DNA of 64,000 nucleotides from an uncultured Sutterella sp. (GCA_900545335.1 UQYP01000002.1:62001-126000), one strand, 5' to 3'; numbered from the stretch's first letter, positions 27,639-36,880 are shown. Translations and numbers: made by a program. The notes: generated by a model not told the origin, from the sequence alone.

Positions 27639-28952
27639 CTATTGGGCAGAAATCGAGTCCATCAGTTTGCAATACGTTTCTTTGGTTAAGATCGGTTTGA
27701 ACTCACTGCAAATGCGCTGCGCTTCCTGAGCATCGTCTGCCAACAAATCGATAATCGTCATAGCGAGCACTTTTGCGGTTTTCTTTAATCCTGCCTCTTT
27801 ATTGTCAAAGTGGTAGCTTGCGCCGTGCAAAACGCCCTTCACGCAGCCCACCCACGGGTGCACAACAGGCATTAACTGAGAAACATCGCCCATGTCGGTG
27901 GAACCGGCAGAATGCTCACCTTCGACAACATTTTCTGCACCAAACACTTCCTGAGCATTGGCACGCAAAACATCACGGAAATTTTCATCCGGGCGAAGCG
28001 GCAGATAACCCGGCAGATCTTTGATTTCACAGGCAGCACCGATCGCGTCGGCTCCTGCCTTTAAAGCCCGGTTGATGGCTTTGTTGTAGCCCGTAAGGGC
28101 TTCAAGGCGCGCAGCACGCACGTAGCTTTCCATTTTTACGCGATCAGGAATGACATTGACGAGGTCGCCTCCGGCATTAATAATCGGGTGAAAGCGCACA
28201 CAGTCATCGTCTCTGAAAGTTTCGCGGATGGCATTGACACCCATCACACCCATCATGGCAGCATTTAAGGCATTAATACCTTTATCAGGAGCCCCGGCAG
28301 CGTGAGCTGCCTTTCCGCGATATTCAATTAATTTACCGATAAAACCGTTGCAGCTGGCTCCTACCTGAAATTCTCCGTTGGGATTGTCTGTCGGATCGAC
28401 GTGCATTTGCATCGCCATATCGACATCATCAAAGCCGCCTTGAGCAATGATCTCAGCTTTGCCGCCCAAGTAACGCAGTTTTCCTTTTTCGCGAAGGCTG
28501 TTGCGGTAGTCAATTTCTACGTATTCTTCAGCGGGCACAGCAAAAAAGACCACATCACCATCGAGATACTGCATGATGTTTGTATCTTTAAAGGCCATGG
28601 CGACAGCAAGCAAATTGCCGATCTGCACATTGTGACCGCAGCAGTGCGCGGCTCCCGTCACCGGGTCGCAGTTAGGGTGGTCGCGGCAAATGATGGCATC
28701 TAATTCACCGAGCAGAGCAACGGTTTTCTTTGATTGCCGCCCTTTCATGCGTGCCTTAACCCCCGTAATGCCCCAGCCGTCGGTGTAATTCATGCCGAGT
28801 TGATCGAAAGCAGCTTTAACTTTTGCAGAAGTTTTCTCTTCTTTAAAGCCAAGTTCTGGTTCGGCAAAAATATTCATTGCGACTTTTTCGATATCACAGC
28901 AGCGGGCATCAATGGCCTGACAGACGAGTTCTTTTAATTGTGCTTTATTCAT
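27639..28952 (-). CDS. M20 amidohydrolase, AbgB-like
   Basis: This cytosolic zinc amidohydrolase (437 residues from the ATG at 28952) has AEPELGFKEEKTSAKV near residue 30, GELDAI at 82-87, the Zn-binding HCCGH at 103-107, AVPAEEYVEIDYR with the catalytic Glu near 150, and STDMGDVSQLMP in the C-terminal catalytic half. This pattern matches AbgB / p-aminobenzoyl-glutamate hydrolase subunit B and related peptide-bond amidases. AAGGGAT before 28952 fixes the start; the upstream 36-codon extension overlaps the preceding gene. It is the last of three co-directional genes, after a DUF3100-type membrane pair, which suggests that the membrane proteins import its substrate. Confidence 0.86.
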   Translation of the reverse strand: MNKAQLKELVCQAIDARCCDIEKVAMNIFAEPELGFKEEKTSAKVKAAFDQLGMNYTDGWGITGVKARMKGRQSKKTVALLGELDAIICRDHPNCDPVTGAAHCCGHNVQIGNLLAVAMAFKDTNIMQYLDGDVVFFAVPAEEYVEIDYRNSLREKGKLRYLGGKAEIIAQGGFDDVDMAMQMHVDPTDNPNGEFQVGASCNGFIGKLIEYRGKAAHAAGAPDKGINALNAAMMGVMGVNAIRETFRDDDCVRFHPIINAGGDLVNVIPDRVKMESYVRAARLEALTGYNKAINRALKAGADAIGAACEIKDLPGYLPLRPDENFRDVLRANAQEVFGAENVVEGEHSAGSTDMGDVSQLMPVVHPWVGCVKGVLHGASYHFDNKEAGLKKTAKVLAMTIIDLLADDAQEAQRICSEFKPILTKETYCKLMDSISAQ

Positions 28953-28977
28953 TTTTCTATCCCTTAAAAAAGAATCT

Positions 28978-29442
28978 TTAGAAAATACCTTCCAAATGCA
29001 GCATGATTTCAGCCAAAGCCGTTGCGCAGATAAAGCTGCCGGCTGCCACTGCCAGTGCAACGGGGACGATTCGCCAGGAAAGCTGTTTAAAGGCTTCCAA
29101 GTCTTTTCCTAAGCATAAACCGCCATAGGCCAGAATAGGCGTCGTAATCGAGAGGAATCCGACATTTTTCGTTTGAGCAAGAATCCAATCGCTTAACGGA
29201 AATTGCGGCATGGAAACGACCACTGCAACGATCGAAACCCAAAAGACCATGGGTAAAAGCTTGAATCCGGGGAGCCAACTGATCACAATGCCAACCACCG
29301 TAATCATCACTAAGACCAATGCACCGATGGAGCCCGCAGCGAGGTCCCCGTTACTTCCTACAAAATGAGCAATGACCGAATAGATCGCCGTGACAACCAG
29401 AATGAAAAGGATGTCTTTCATTTTTTCTAAGTAAGCCAACAT
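28978..29442 (-). CDS. Small integral membrane protein, partner of the DUF3100-type protein
   Basis: This 154-residue protein has about five hydrophobic segments and no signal peptide. Its GFLSITTPILAYGGLCLGKDLEAFKQLSW stretch resembles the conserved half-transporter motif of sodium/dicarboxylate-like and LysO/DUF340-like exporters. AAAGGA precedes the ATG. It sits 36 bases after the DUF3100-type gene and 25 before the AbgB-like hydrolase, so it is part of one operon. I infer that the two membrane proteins together form one transporter, but no function is established and I cannot assign a named family with certainty. Confidence 0.65.
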   Translation of the reverse strand: MLAYLEKMKDILFILVVTAIYSVIAHFVGSNGDLAAGSIGALVLVMITVVGIVISWLPGFKLLPMVFWVSIVAVVVSMPQFPLSDWILAQTKNVGFLSITTPILAYGGLCLGKDLEAFKQLSWRIVPVALAVAAGSFICATALAEIMLHLEGIF

Positions 29443-29478
29443 GATTTTTTCCTTTCAAAATTCGTTTCGTTGCATTGG

Positions 29479-30276
29479 TTAATTTAAAACCGCTTCCTGA
29501 GCTTCTTCCCGACGCTTGTCTCCGGTAAAGAATTCGTAGATCTTGATTGTCACGGGAAGCGAGACAAAGAGTGCAAAGTAAATTCCAAGAATCGAAGTCA
29601 TTAAGTTCGCGGCTGCGGCATAAGCTTGTATGAGTTCGGCTTCGTGCGGGTAGGAGGCAACGATCGAGCCAACGCCTGCGGCCATCATGCTGGCCGATCC
29701 GATCCCAGCGCCCATTGCAAGAGCGTGCGGGTGGAACCAGTCAAGCTGAGCAATAACGCCAGCTAAAAGCGAAATCCAAAGGGCTCCGAAAACCGTCCCG
29801 CAAATGTACATGCCCATCACACCGCGCCCTTCAGCGCTATCCAAACCGAACTTTTCACCGATAATGGCAACATTGGCTTCACGGTCAATCGAGTAGCATG
29901 CGCCGATTGCTTCACGCTTCATTTTCAGTAAAAGCGCAACCGGCAGACCGAAGATCAGGGTGCCGAAGAAGTGGCCGAACTCCTGCATGATGAGGGCCCA
30001 GCCGGAATTGAGCAAAATCTCCAGGTTGGGACCGATGTCAAGCCCGATTTTGGCAATCAGAACCAGCATGGCAATCGGCATGAATTTCGCGGCCCGGTTC
30101 ATCTGAGCGGTATTGAGAATATGAAGTCGGGGCAAACTGATGATGCCGCCGATAACGAGAGCAAATAAAAGCGGCAGCATGACAACAAGCCCGAATTTTT
30201 GGGTGCCGATGCCTTCTGCGATGACCACAACAATTAGCGCCAATATGTGCAGTTTGAGGTTTGCGATCTTTTGCAT
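29479..30276 (-). CDS. DUF3100-type multi-spanning membrane protein
   Basis: This 265-residue inner-membrane protein has about seven hydrophobic segments, a GHFFGTLIFGLPVALLL helix, a charged cytoplasmic loop (SIDREANVAIIGEKFGLDSAEGRGVMGMYICG), and a small-residue-rich helix MGAGIGSASMMAAGVGSIVAS. These features fit the DUF3100 family. AAAGGA precedes the ATG at 30276. It is the first gene of the operon that ends with the AbgB-like hydrolase. Members of this family frequently sit beside M20 amidohydrolases, which suggests transport of an amide-linked amino-acid substrate; that is inference. The family call itself is by pattern recognition only. Confidence 0.65.
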   Translation of the reverse strand: MQKIANLKLHILALIVVVIAEGIGTQKFGLVVMLPLLFALVIGGIISLPRLHILNTAQMNRAAKFMPIAMLVLIAKIGLDIGPNLEILLNSGWALIMQEFGHFFGTLIFGLPVALLLKMKREAIGACYSIDREANVAIIGEKFGLDSAEGRGVMGMYICGTVFGALWISLLAGVIAQLDWFHPHALAMGAGIGSASMMAAGVGSIVASYPHEAELIQAYAAAANLMTSILGIYFALFVSLPVTIKIYEFFTGDKRREEAQEAVLN

Positions 30277-30857
30277 GATGATTTCCTTTCATCTATCGCA
30301 GGGGTCTTTTTGTATAAAGGCCTTTGCGGATTTCTCAAGACACTGACCCATACAAAAATCCTTTTAGGGTGGCAGATGAAGAAACTTTCAGAGGTATGAA
30401 TGCAAAACCTCAAAAAGGACTTCAAAGTCTTGAAAAACGTTAATTGTTAAATGTCGGATGTTGTGATGTTTGACTCTTTGGGGGAGTGGGCTATCACGAA
30501 GCCTTTATCAGACGGGCACCTTAGAGGGATGAGCCCGTTGATGTAGTGGAGGAGGTTGTAGAGGATGAGGAGGAGGTCAAAGCACGTGCGAAGTCAGGCA
30601 ACGGTTTACAACACTTTCGTAAGGCATTTAATCGCTCTATACGTACCAGCATGATGACTCTCCTAAAAACTCGAACGGTAGTAATCTCACCGAACTTGTT
30701 TACACTCTAGCAGAGCCTAATCACGATGAGGGAAAAAATTTTCTATTGTCTAGTCCTTTTTGACTAGGAGAAAAACCGATCTTTGCTGCTTAAAGGAAAA
30801 ATAAGACGCTCATCAGTCTTGCCGATGAGCGTCATAAAACAGAAAGGAAACGATCCT
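30277..30857. other. Intergenic region upstream of the DUF3100/M20 operon
   Basis: This 581-base gap holds the 5' region of the DUF3100 operon on its left and the terminator of the adenosine-deaminase-like gene on its right. Its middle (about 30525-30620) is unusually purine-rich (repeated GAGGAG/GATGAG) and is open for about 62 codons on the plus strand (30525-30710), encoding a Glu/Val/Lys-rich stretch without a start or ribosome-binding site. I see no convincing gene; it may be a decayed coding remnant. Confidence 0.5.
30795..30833 (-). terminator. Terminator of the adenosine-deaminase-like gene
   Basis: A perfect 10-bp stem, GACGCTCATC (30805-30814) with GATGAGCGTC (30824-30833), is followed on the minus strand by TTATTTTT. 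Confidence 0.88.
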
Positions 30858-31952
30858 TTAGCCCGGGAATTTTTCGGCTAAGCGGTCAAATTCCTCACTC
30901 CATTCACGCTTCCATTTTTCTTTGGTTTCTTCATCAATCCAGGCTCCGTCAATGCCGTTAATCATGAAGTTTTTAAGGTCAGCCACGGTGAAATTGAGGA
31001 AGTTATACATGAGCATCCAGGTTTGAGTTGCGTTGACGTGATGCATCGTGGGATCATCAGTGTTCGGATGCACGCGAAGCCCCATCGGAACCATCTTGCG
31101 GATGGGTTGCTTTAAGGCCCATTCTTCATCGCTGAAGGTGCGCAAATAGTAAGAATTGGTCGGAACCACGGTGATGATTAATCCAGCCTTTTTCACCTCT
31201 TCAACCAATTCGGGATTATCGATAATCGTATAGCAATGATCCAGGCGGTCAGCTTTTAAAAGCTTCATGGCCGTTTCAATGTTGCGCCAGTGGCAGCCGA
31301 ATTCGCCTGCGTGAATAGTGACCTTAAAGCCTGCTTCTTTAGCCATGAAAAAGGCTTTCCAGAAGTTTTCCGGTTCATGGTCATTTTCGCGGTAATCAAT
31401 GCCGATACCGATGGTTTCAGGCGCACGATGAGCAATCATCTGACGAGCCAATTCCACAGCCGCTTCAGGCGAGTCTTCGCGGTCAATAGAGGGAATCAGG
31501 CGGCCGATCACACCGAAATCACGTTCGCCTTCGTGAATGCCTTCAATGATGGCAGCCTGTGCGTCGGCGTAGCTGTAGTGACGGGCAAGACCCGTGTAAT
31601 TCCAGAAAAATTCCGTGTAGCGGATGCCGTGCTTTTTGCAGTCGGCCAAATACTCATAAGTGATGCGCTTGAGCATTTCGGGCTTAATCAAAATATGCTC
31701 TTCAAGCGCACGGAAAATGCGCAGTACGCCGACGGGCTTATCGCCGCGGGTAAAAAAGCCGTCGATTTCTTCTTGCGTGACGGGAGCACCGGACTCTTTG
31801 ACCAAGTCTTCAAAAGTGGCTTTTTGAGTCGTGCCCAAGAGGTGGCAATGCAATTCGGTTTTAGGAATTGCTCTGAAAAATTCCATGTGTTCTTCTGTCA
31901 TGGGACGGGCAAAGGGCGAGTCCGGGACGAAGGCCGGGTTGTCTTTACGCAT
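30858..31952 (-). CDS. Adenosine deaminase-family protein
   Basis: This 364-residue metal-dependent deaminase of the adenosine/AMP deaminase fold converts an aminopurine nucleoside to the oxo form in purine salvage. The Zn-site histidines are His35 and His37 in ELHCHLLG, HAGE is at 214-217 with the catalytic Glu, the histidine of RLDHCYTI is at 239, and the aspartates NTDDP are at 297-301. The segment that in classical Add reads CLTSN is VVPTNS here, and the usual GHG is DHC. The precise substrate (adenosine or a related nucleoside) is therefore open. It lies downstream of purM, separated from it by a terminator. Confidence 0.82.
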   Translation of the reverse strand: MRKDNPAFVPDSPFARPMTEEHMEFFRAIPKTELHCHLLGTTQKATFEDLVKESGAPVTQEEIDGFFTRGDKPVGVLRIFRALEEHILIKPEMLKRITYEYLADCKKHGIRYTEFFWNYTGLARHYSYADAQAAIIEGIHEGERDFGVIGRLIPSIDREDSPEAAVELARQMIAHRAPETIGIGIDYRENDHEPENFWKAFFMAKEAGFKVTIHAGEFGCHWRNIETAMKLLKADRLDHCYTIIDNPELVEEVKKAGLIITVVPTNSYYLRTFSDEEWALKQPIRKMVPMGLRVHPNTDDPTMHHVNATQTWMLMYNFLNFTVADLKNFMINGIDGAWIDEETKEKWKREWSEEFDRLAEKFPG

Positions 31953-31967
31953 GAATTAATCTCCGAG

Positions 31968-31999
31968 AAAATAAAAAGAGGCGGTGAAAGCACCGCCTC
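31968..31999 (-). terminator. Terminator of purM
   Basis: A perfect 9-bp stem, GAGGCGGTG (31978-31986) with CACCGCCTC (31991-31999), with an AAAG loop is followed on the minus strand by TTTTTATTTT. Confidence 0.92.
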
Positions 32000-32021
32000 A
32001 GAATTATAAAAGTTTCAAGCT

Positions 32022-33050
32022 TTAGATGACGACGCAGCCGGCTTGGCCTTCAGGACGCTCGACGATTTCGCCCAAGCGGAAGACCTTTTCGCCTTCAGCC
32101 TTAAAGGCTTCTACAGCACGATCGGCATCTGCAGCATCAACGATGACAACCATGCCGATACCGTTGTTAAACACACGGTGCATTTCGTGAGAGTCAATGT
32201 TGCCGGCCTTTTGCAACCAATCAAAAACCGCGGGACGAGTCCAGCTGTCAGCGTGAATGACAGCCTGAGTATTGTCAGGCAAAACACGCGGCACATTTTC
32301 AATAAGTCCGCCGCCCGTGATATGAGCCATGCCCTTAATCTTTACGGTCTTCATGACATTTAAGACCTGTTTGACATAGATGCGGGTGGGTTCCATCACA
32401 CAATCGGCCAAGGTGCGGCCGTCAAGGGGCATATCCCAGGGGGTGTTCGTCACTTCCACTACTTTTCTGATCAGAGAAAAACCGTTGGAGTGCGGGCCGC
32501 TTGAGGCCAGACCCAAGACAACGTCACCGGCTTTGATGGACTTGCCGTCGATTGCTTCGTCTTTTTCCACGATGCCGACCGCAAAACCAGCCAAATCATA
32601 TTCGCCTTCCGGGTACATACCGGGCATTTCAGCGGTTTCGCCGCCGATCAGCGCACAGCCAGCTAATTCACAGCCCTTGGCAACACCGGCTACGACTCGC
32701 TCTGCCACGTCAACATCAAGCTTGCCGCAAGCGTAGTAGTCAAGGAAAAAGAGGCTTTTAGCGCCTTGCACCAGAATATCATTGACGCTCATGCCCACTA
32801 AGTCCTGACCCACGGTGTCGTGGCGGCCGAGCGTGAAGGCGAGCTTTAACTTCGTGCCGACGCCGTCCGTTCCAGTCACTAAGACAGGGTTTTTATATTC
32901 TTTTGAAATTTCAAACATGGCGCCGAAGCCGCCGACACTGGCTAAAACACCGGGAATCATGGTGCGCTTGGCAAGCGGCTTGATGCGTTCAACGAGTTCA
33001 TCACCGGCGTCAATGTCTACACCGGCGGCAGCGTAAGAAAGTTGAGTCAT
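32022..33050 (-). CDS. purM: Phosphoribosylformylglycinamidine cyclo-ligase
   Basis: This enzyme (AIR synthetase) performs the fifth step of de novo purine synthesis, the ATP-dependent closure of FGAM to aminoimidazole ribotide. The 342-residue length is normal. Family motifs are clear: [20 protein letters not shown] at the start, [42 protein letters not shown] and [16 protein letters not shown]. The gene diverges from hda across about 100 bases, the arrangement usual in Betaproteobacteria. Confidence 0.98.
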   Translation of the reverse strand: MTQLSYAAAGVDIDAGDELVERIKPLAKRTMIPGVLASVGGFGAMFEISKEYKNPVLVTGTDGVGTKLKLAFTLGRHDTVGQDLVGMSVNDILVQGAKSLFFLDYYACGKLDVDVAERVVAGVAKGCELAGCALIGGETAEMPGMYPEGEYDLAGFAVGIVEKDEAIDGKSIKAGDVVLGLASSGPHSNGFSLIRKVVEVTNTPWDMPLDGRTLADCVMEPTRIYVKQVLNVMKTVKIKGMAHITGGGLIENVPRVLPDNTQAVIHADSWTRPAVFDWLQKAGNIDSHEMHRVFNNGIGMVVIVDAADADRAVEAFKAEGEKVFRLGEIVERPEGQAGCVVI

Positions 33051-33148
33051 GGTAATTGCCCAAAAAAGTGAAGGTGGCGGTACACTTGCGTATCCGCATT
33101 AATCTAGTCATTGTAGCAAGGGATCAAAACCTTCACGTAAAGTTATCT

Positions 33149-33796
33149 ATGTTATTTGAGCAGTTGCCGTTAGACATCGCCATGGAACCCGCCGCCACAC
33201 TGGATAATTTTGTGGTCGGCGAGAACGGAAGTGCGCTTACCTGCCTGAGACAAATGCTTGAGACAGGTGAGCCTCAGCTCGTGTATTTGTGGGGCGAGTC
33301 GGGCGTCGGAAAAACTCATTTGGCATTGGCGATGGGGCTCAAAGACTCTGATGTCCCGGCTTTTACAGCTGAGCGTTTGCGCTATGCGGTCGACGATATC
33401 GACACTTTAACCGAAGACGGCTTGGATCGTCTTTTTGCCCTGATTAATGAAGTGAGAATTCATCCCGGAGCGACTTTAGTGATGACGGGGAAAAAATCCC
33501 CTGCAGAAAAGTTTGTTCGACCGGATATCTGTACCCGATTGACTTGGGGAGCTGTTTTTCATATTCGTGCGCTCGAAGGGGAAATGTGGCAGGCGCTCTC
33601 AGCTCAAGCCAGAGCCCGCGGCATAGAGGTGACGCCTGAGGCTGAAAACTGGATGAAAAATTACCTGCCCAGAAACATTAAAACGCTCTCTCATCTTTTA
33701 AGCGAAATGGATCGAGAGCTTTTGGCTAAGAAAAAAGCAGCGGTGACGGTCCCGGCACTGAAGGCATGGCTCAATAAACACGGAGAGGTACTTTGA
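33149..33796 (+). CDS. hda: DnaA regulatory inactivator Hda
   Basis: This AAA+ protein binds the DNA-loaded sliding clamp and stimulates ATP hydrolysis by DnaA, which prevents re-initiation of replication. From the ATG at 33149 it has 216 residues. A clamp-binding motif QLPLDI is at residues 5-10, Walker A GESGVGKT at 49-56, and the sensor region near HIRALEGEMWQALSAQARARGIE. An upstream frame start at 33056 would bury the clamp motif inside a longer N-terminus and is unlikely. It overlaps the HAD phosphatase gene by 4 bases (TTGA), so translation is coupled. The operon continues into pcnB and folK. Confidence 0.93.
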   Translation: MLFEQLPLDIAMEPAATLDNFVVGENGSALTCLRQMLETGEPQLVYLWGESGVGKTHLALAMGLKDSDVPAFTAERLRYAVDDIDTLTEDGLDRLFALINEVRIHPGATLVMTGKKSPAEKFVRPDICTRLTWGAVFHIRALEGEMWQALSAQARARGIEVTPEAENWMKNYLPRNIKTLSHLLSEMDRELLAKKKAAVTVPALKAWLNKHGEVL

Positions 33797-34479
33797 AGCT
33801 TGCAATTTTTGACATGGACGGAACACTGATGCCGATTGATGTCGGCGTCGTGTGGGTGGATTTTCTCGCTCAAAGAAGCGGGGCCGATTTGTCAGATGCG
33901 TTGGTTTTAAAGCAAAAGTATCTTGAGGACTATTATTGCGGGCGCTTTCAGGTTGAACCTTTTATGTATTTTCATATGGGGCTGCTCAAACGCTTTTCCC
34001 GCCAAAATCTTGATCGCTTAAGAGAGCAGTTCGTTAAAGACGTTGTTCTTCCCAATATCACTTCTTCAGCAAAGAGTCTCGTTGCCGCAATGAAAGAAGA
34101 CGGCTATACGCCCGTCATGGCAACCGGTACCCAATCCTATATTTCTGAGACTGTTGCGCAAGCCTTTGGTATCGAGCATCTCCTGGCTACTCGGCCTGTT
34201 GAAGATGTTAGGGGAGAGTTTACGGGAGAGTTCACAGGCGGATTTTGCTATGGAGTGCACAAGATTGACCGATTGAAGGAATTTTGTGCAAAACACAGAA
34301 TTGCGCTTTCAGACTTAGCTCAAAGCGTCACCTACACGGACTCCATTACTGACTTGCCCTTGCTACAATTTGTCGAATCATTTCATGGTCATGTGGTCGC
34401 GACCAATCCGGATCCCCAATTAAAAGAACAAGCGCAAAAAAGCGGTTGGGCTCTCTTAAAGCTTTTCGATAGAGCATGA
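33793..34479 (+). CDS. HAD-IB family phosphatase (SerB-like)
   Basis: This 228-residue haloacid-dehalogenase-fold phosphatase has catalytic DMDGT at 7-11 (nucleophile Asp7), a helical cap, the motif II threonine in MATGTQSYI and the motif III/IV region YTDSITDLPLL. Relatives are phosphoserine phosphatases and histidinol-phosphate phosphatases; the betaproteobacterial hda-HAD-pcnB-folK arrangement is well known but its substrate is not assigned. The start codon is TTG, overlapping the hda stop, with GGAGAGG four bases upstream. Confidence 0.87.
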   Translation: MKLAIFDMDGTLMPIDVGVVWVDFLAQRSGADLSDALVLKQKYLEDYYCGRFQVEPFMYFHMGLLKRFSRQNLDRLREQFVKDVVLPNITSSAKSLVAAMKEDGYTPVMATGTQSYISETVAQAFGIEHLLATRPVEDVRGEFTGEFTGGFCYGVHKIDRLKEFCAKHRIALSDLAQSVTYTDSITDLPLLQFVESFHGHVVATNPDPQLKEQAQKSGWALLKLFDRA

Positions 34480-34521
34480 GTCCTTTGATTTCGGGTAGTG
34501 GTCGGCCTTCAAGGATGGACA

Positions 34522-36054
34522 ATGTTTAAAAACATTATTGCCTATACAAAGGAATTATTTTCTTCTAAAACACAGACTCTGCCGGCTCACTATGTTAAAT
34601 CGCCGCGGATTATTCAACGAGATGAGCACGGAATTGACCGCCGGTTAGTAAGCCTGGAGGCTATGCGCACGGTAAAAAATCTTCAGCGGGCAGGTTTCGA
34701 AGCCTATGTCGTCGGAGGAGCGGTGCGAGACCTTCTTTTGGGCGTAACACCAAAGGATTTTGACGTCGTGACCGATGCGACGCCTGAAGAAGTTAAGCGC
34801 TGTCAAAAGCGCGCCATCATTATCGGTAAGCGTTTCCGTTTGGTTCACGTGATGTTCGGTCGGGAAAAAATTGAATGCTCAACTTTCCGTGCGCTGGAAG
34901 GAGCAGGAGTCAGAAAAGATCGATTCGGTCGCGTGATTTCCGATAACGTGTTTGGTGAAATGTGGGAAGATGCGGCCAGACGTGACTTCACCATCAATGC
35001 CCTTTACTACAATCCGACCACAGAAGAACTCATCGATTATCACAACGGGATGCAGGACATCCTGGACGGTGTCGTTCGGATGATCGGTGACCCGGAAGAG
35101 CGCTATCGGGAAGATCCGGTGAGAATGCTTCGGGCGGTAAGAATTGCCTCCAAACTGCAATTTAAAATTGATGAGGCAACGCTTGCGCCGATCACGCGTC
35201 TCGCACCGCTTTTGGCCAATGTGCCAGAAGCCCGGTTATTTGATGAAGCGGTCAAACTGTTGACTTGCGGTCGCGCCATTGACTGCATGGAGCAGCTGCG
35301 TCATTTAGGGCTTTACCGTAACGTGATTCCGCTTTTGGAAGTTGCTCTGAAAGAGCAAAAGGGCGAGCGCTTTTTGATGCTTGCCATGAAGCGCACCGAT
35401 GAGCGTATCGCGATCGGTAAAAAAGTCTCACCGTCTTTTTTGTTTGCCACACTTTTGTGGCCATTGACTTACCGTCATTTTGAAGAACGGATTTCTCGCG
35501 GTGAAAGTCAGATTCAGGCCATGATCGAAGCGGGGCGCTACGTGCTTGATAAGCAGTGTGAGAAGCTAGCCATTCAAAAGCGTTTTGTCGAAGACATCCT
35601 CACGATTTGGCTTTTGCAAATTAAACTGTTGCGACGCGGCACGAAGTCGGCGATGGGACTTTTGAACATTCCGAAGTTCAGAGCCGGCTACGACTTCATG
35701 CTTTTAAGAAGTCAGTTGGAGTTTGTTGATCCGAGTATTGTAGAGTGGTGGACAAAATTCCAGGAAGTCGATGAAGAGACTCGCTTGGGTATGGTTCGAG
35801 AGCAGGCAGCAGCTAATGCTCAGGCAAGAAAACCTAAAAAAGGGGAGCCCAAGAAACCGTCAAAAGCCCAAATTAAGAAACAATTGCTGTTAGAAGCCGA
35901 CAGTTGGCAGCTTGTTCGTGATTTAAGTGCACCTGCCGGAGAGGATCCGACGGTGGATCTAATTGATGATGAAGAGGCTTTTACCGAGCCTGCCCCTCGT
36001 CCCAGACGGCGTCGCAGTCCGATTCGCCGAAAGAAAATTAAGATTGAGGATTAA
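34522..36054 (+). CDS. pcnB: Poly(A) polymerase I
   Basis: This class II nucleotidyltransferase adds poly(A) tails to RNA 3' ends and so promotes decay. From the ATG at 34522 (AAGGA 6 bases upstream) the protein has 510 residues. It contains the nucleotidyltransferase signature GGAVRDLLLG at 65-74 with DFDVVTDA at 79-86, the second metal region RRDFTINALYYN, and the RNA-binding domain DPVRMLRAVRIASKL. It ends in a Lys/Arg/Pro-rich tail (AQARKPKKGEPKKPSKAQ and PRPRRRRSPIRRKK) typical of PcnB rather than of the CCA-adding enzyme. It is followed directly by folK. Confidence 0.95.
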   Translation: MFKNIIAYTKELFSSKTQTLPAHYVKSPRIIQRDEHGIDRRLVSLEAMRTVKNLQRAGFEAYVVGGAVRDLLLGVTPKDFDVVTDATPEEVKRCQKRAIIIGKRFRLVHVMFGREKIECSTFRALEGAGVRKDRFGRVISDNVFGEMWEDAARRDFTINALYYNPTTEELIDYHNGMQDILDGVVRMIGDPEERYREDPVRMLRAVRIASKLQFKIDEATLAPITRLAPLLANVPEARLFDEAVKLLTCGRAIDCMEQLRHLGLYRNVIPLLEVALKEQKGERFLMLAMKRTDERIAIGKKVSPSFLFATLLWPLTYRHFEERISRGESQIQAMIEAGRYVLDKQCEKLAIQKRFVEDILTIWLLQIKLLRRGTKSAMGLLNIPKFRAGYDFMLLRSQLEFVDPSIVEWWTKFQEVDEETRLGMVREQAAANAQARKPKKGEPKKPSKAQIKKQLLLEADSWQLVRDLSAPAGEDPTVDLIDDEEAFTEPAPRPRRRRSPIRRKKIKIED

Positions 36055-36539
36055 TGATGCAGAAAGCTTTTATTGCACTCGGTGCGAATTTGGGCAATGC
36101 AAGAGAAGCCTTATCTGATGCGATCGTTCGCATCAATCAGGAAAAAGAGATAAAAGTCACGAAGTGCTCCTCTTTTTACCGAACTGATCCCATTGATTCC
36201 AGCGGTCCCGATTACATCAATGCAGTAGCTGAAGTGCAAACCTCTTTAAGTGCGCCGGAACTTTTGCAAACACTTTTGGGTATTGAAAAAGAGTTTGGAC
36301 GCGAAAGACCCGCCGGTATTCATAACGCCCCTCGCACAATGGACTTGGATTTGCTTTTGTACGGTCAGGAAGTGTACCAAACCGAGTTTTTAACGCTCCC
36401 TCACCCCAGAATGCATGAAAGAGCCTTTGTGTTGGTTCCGCTTTGTGAAATCAGTTCACATACATTGATTCCCGGAAAAGGGTGGGCTGAAGACTTTTTG
36501 GATAAAGTAAAAGACCAGGGTATTTGCAAGATTGGTTAA
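36054..36539 (+). CDS. folK: 2-amino-4-hydroxy-6-hydroxymethyldihydropteridine pyrophosphokinase
   Basis: HPPK transfers pyrophosphate from ATP to the pterin alcohol in folate synthesis. The 161-residue protein shows the family motifs FIALGANLGNAREAL, SSFYRTDPI.S..PDYINAV and RTMDLDLLLYG with the metal-binding aspartates. The HP.M.ERAFVL...E signature near residue 120 is also present. The start codon shares one base with the pcnB stop (TAATG), so the two are translationally coupled. It is the last gene of the hda operon. No strong terminator is visible before the tRNA promoter. Confidence 0.97.
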   Translation: MMQKAFIALGANLGNAREALSDAIVRINQEKEIKVTKCSSFYRTDPIDSSGPDYINAVAEVQTSLSAPELLQTLLGIEKEFGRERPAGIHNAPRTMDLDLLLYGQEVYQTEFLTLPHPRMHERAFVLVPLCEISSHTLIPGKGWAEDFLDKVKDQGICKIG

Positions 36540-36635
36540 ATTAAAGAAAAATGTCGGGAGTTTTCATAAAATTGACGGCAAATAATTAAAGATAAGGTAG
36601 AGAGATACTTTTGTGGAAAAATTTGAAGAAAATAT

Positions 36636-36663
36636 TTGACAGGTTGGAAAACTTCGGTATAAT
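36636..36663 (+). promoter_or_regulatory. Consensus sigma-70 promoter of the tRNA pair
   Basis: A perfect -35 TTGACA (36636-36641), a 16-base spacer and a perfect -10 TATAAT (36658-36663) lie 22 bases before the tRNA-Val 5' end. Confidence 0.92.
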
Positions 36664-36685
36664 TTCAATCCTCGCTTGCGAAAGC

Positions 36686-36760
36686 GCGCGGTTAGCTCAG
36701 CGGTAGAGCACTGCCTTCACACGGCAGGGGTCACAGGTTCGAACCCTGTATCGCGCACCA
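36686..36760 (+). tRNA. tRNA-Val (anticodon CAC)
   Basis: This is a cloverleaf of 75 nucleotides including an encoded CCA. The acceptor stem GCGCGGT pairs with ATCGCGC, the D-arm is in TAGCTCAGCGGTAGAGCA, the anticodon stem is CTGCC/GGCAG around TTCACAC, and the T-arm loop TTCGAAC is present. Anticodon CAC reads GUG valine codons. It is transcribed with tRNA-Leu from the upstream consensus promoter. Confidence 0.97.
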
Positions 36761-36786
36761 GTGAGAGAGTTGACAATCAGTTAGTT

Positions 36787-36871
<85 letters not shown>

Positions 36872-36880
36872 AACAATAGT

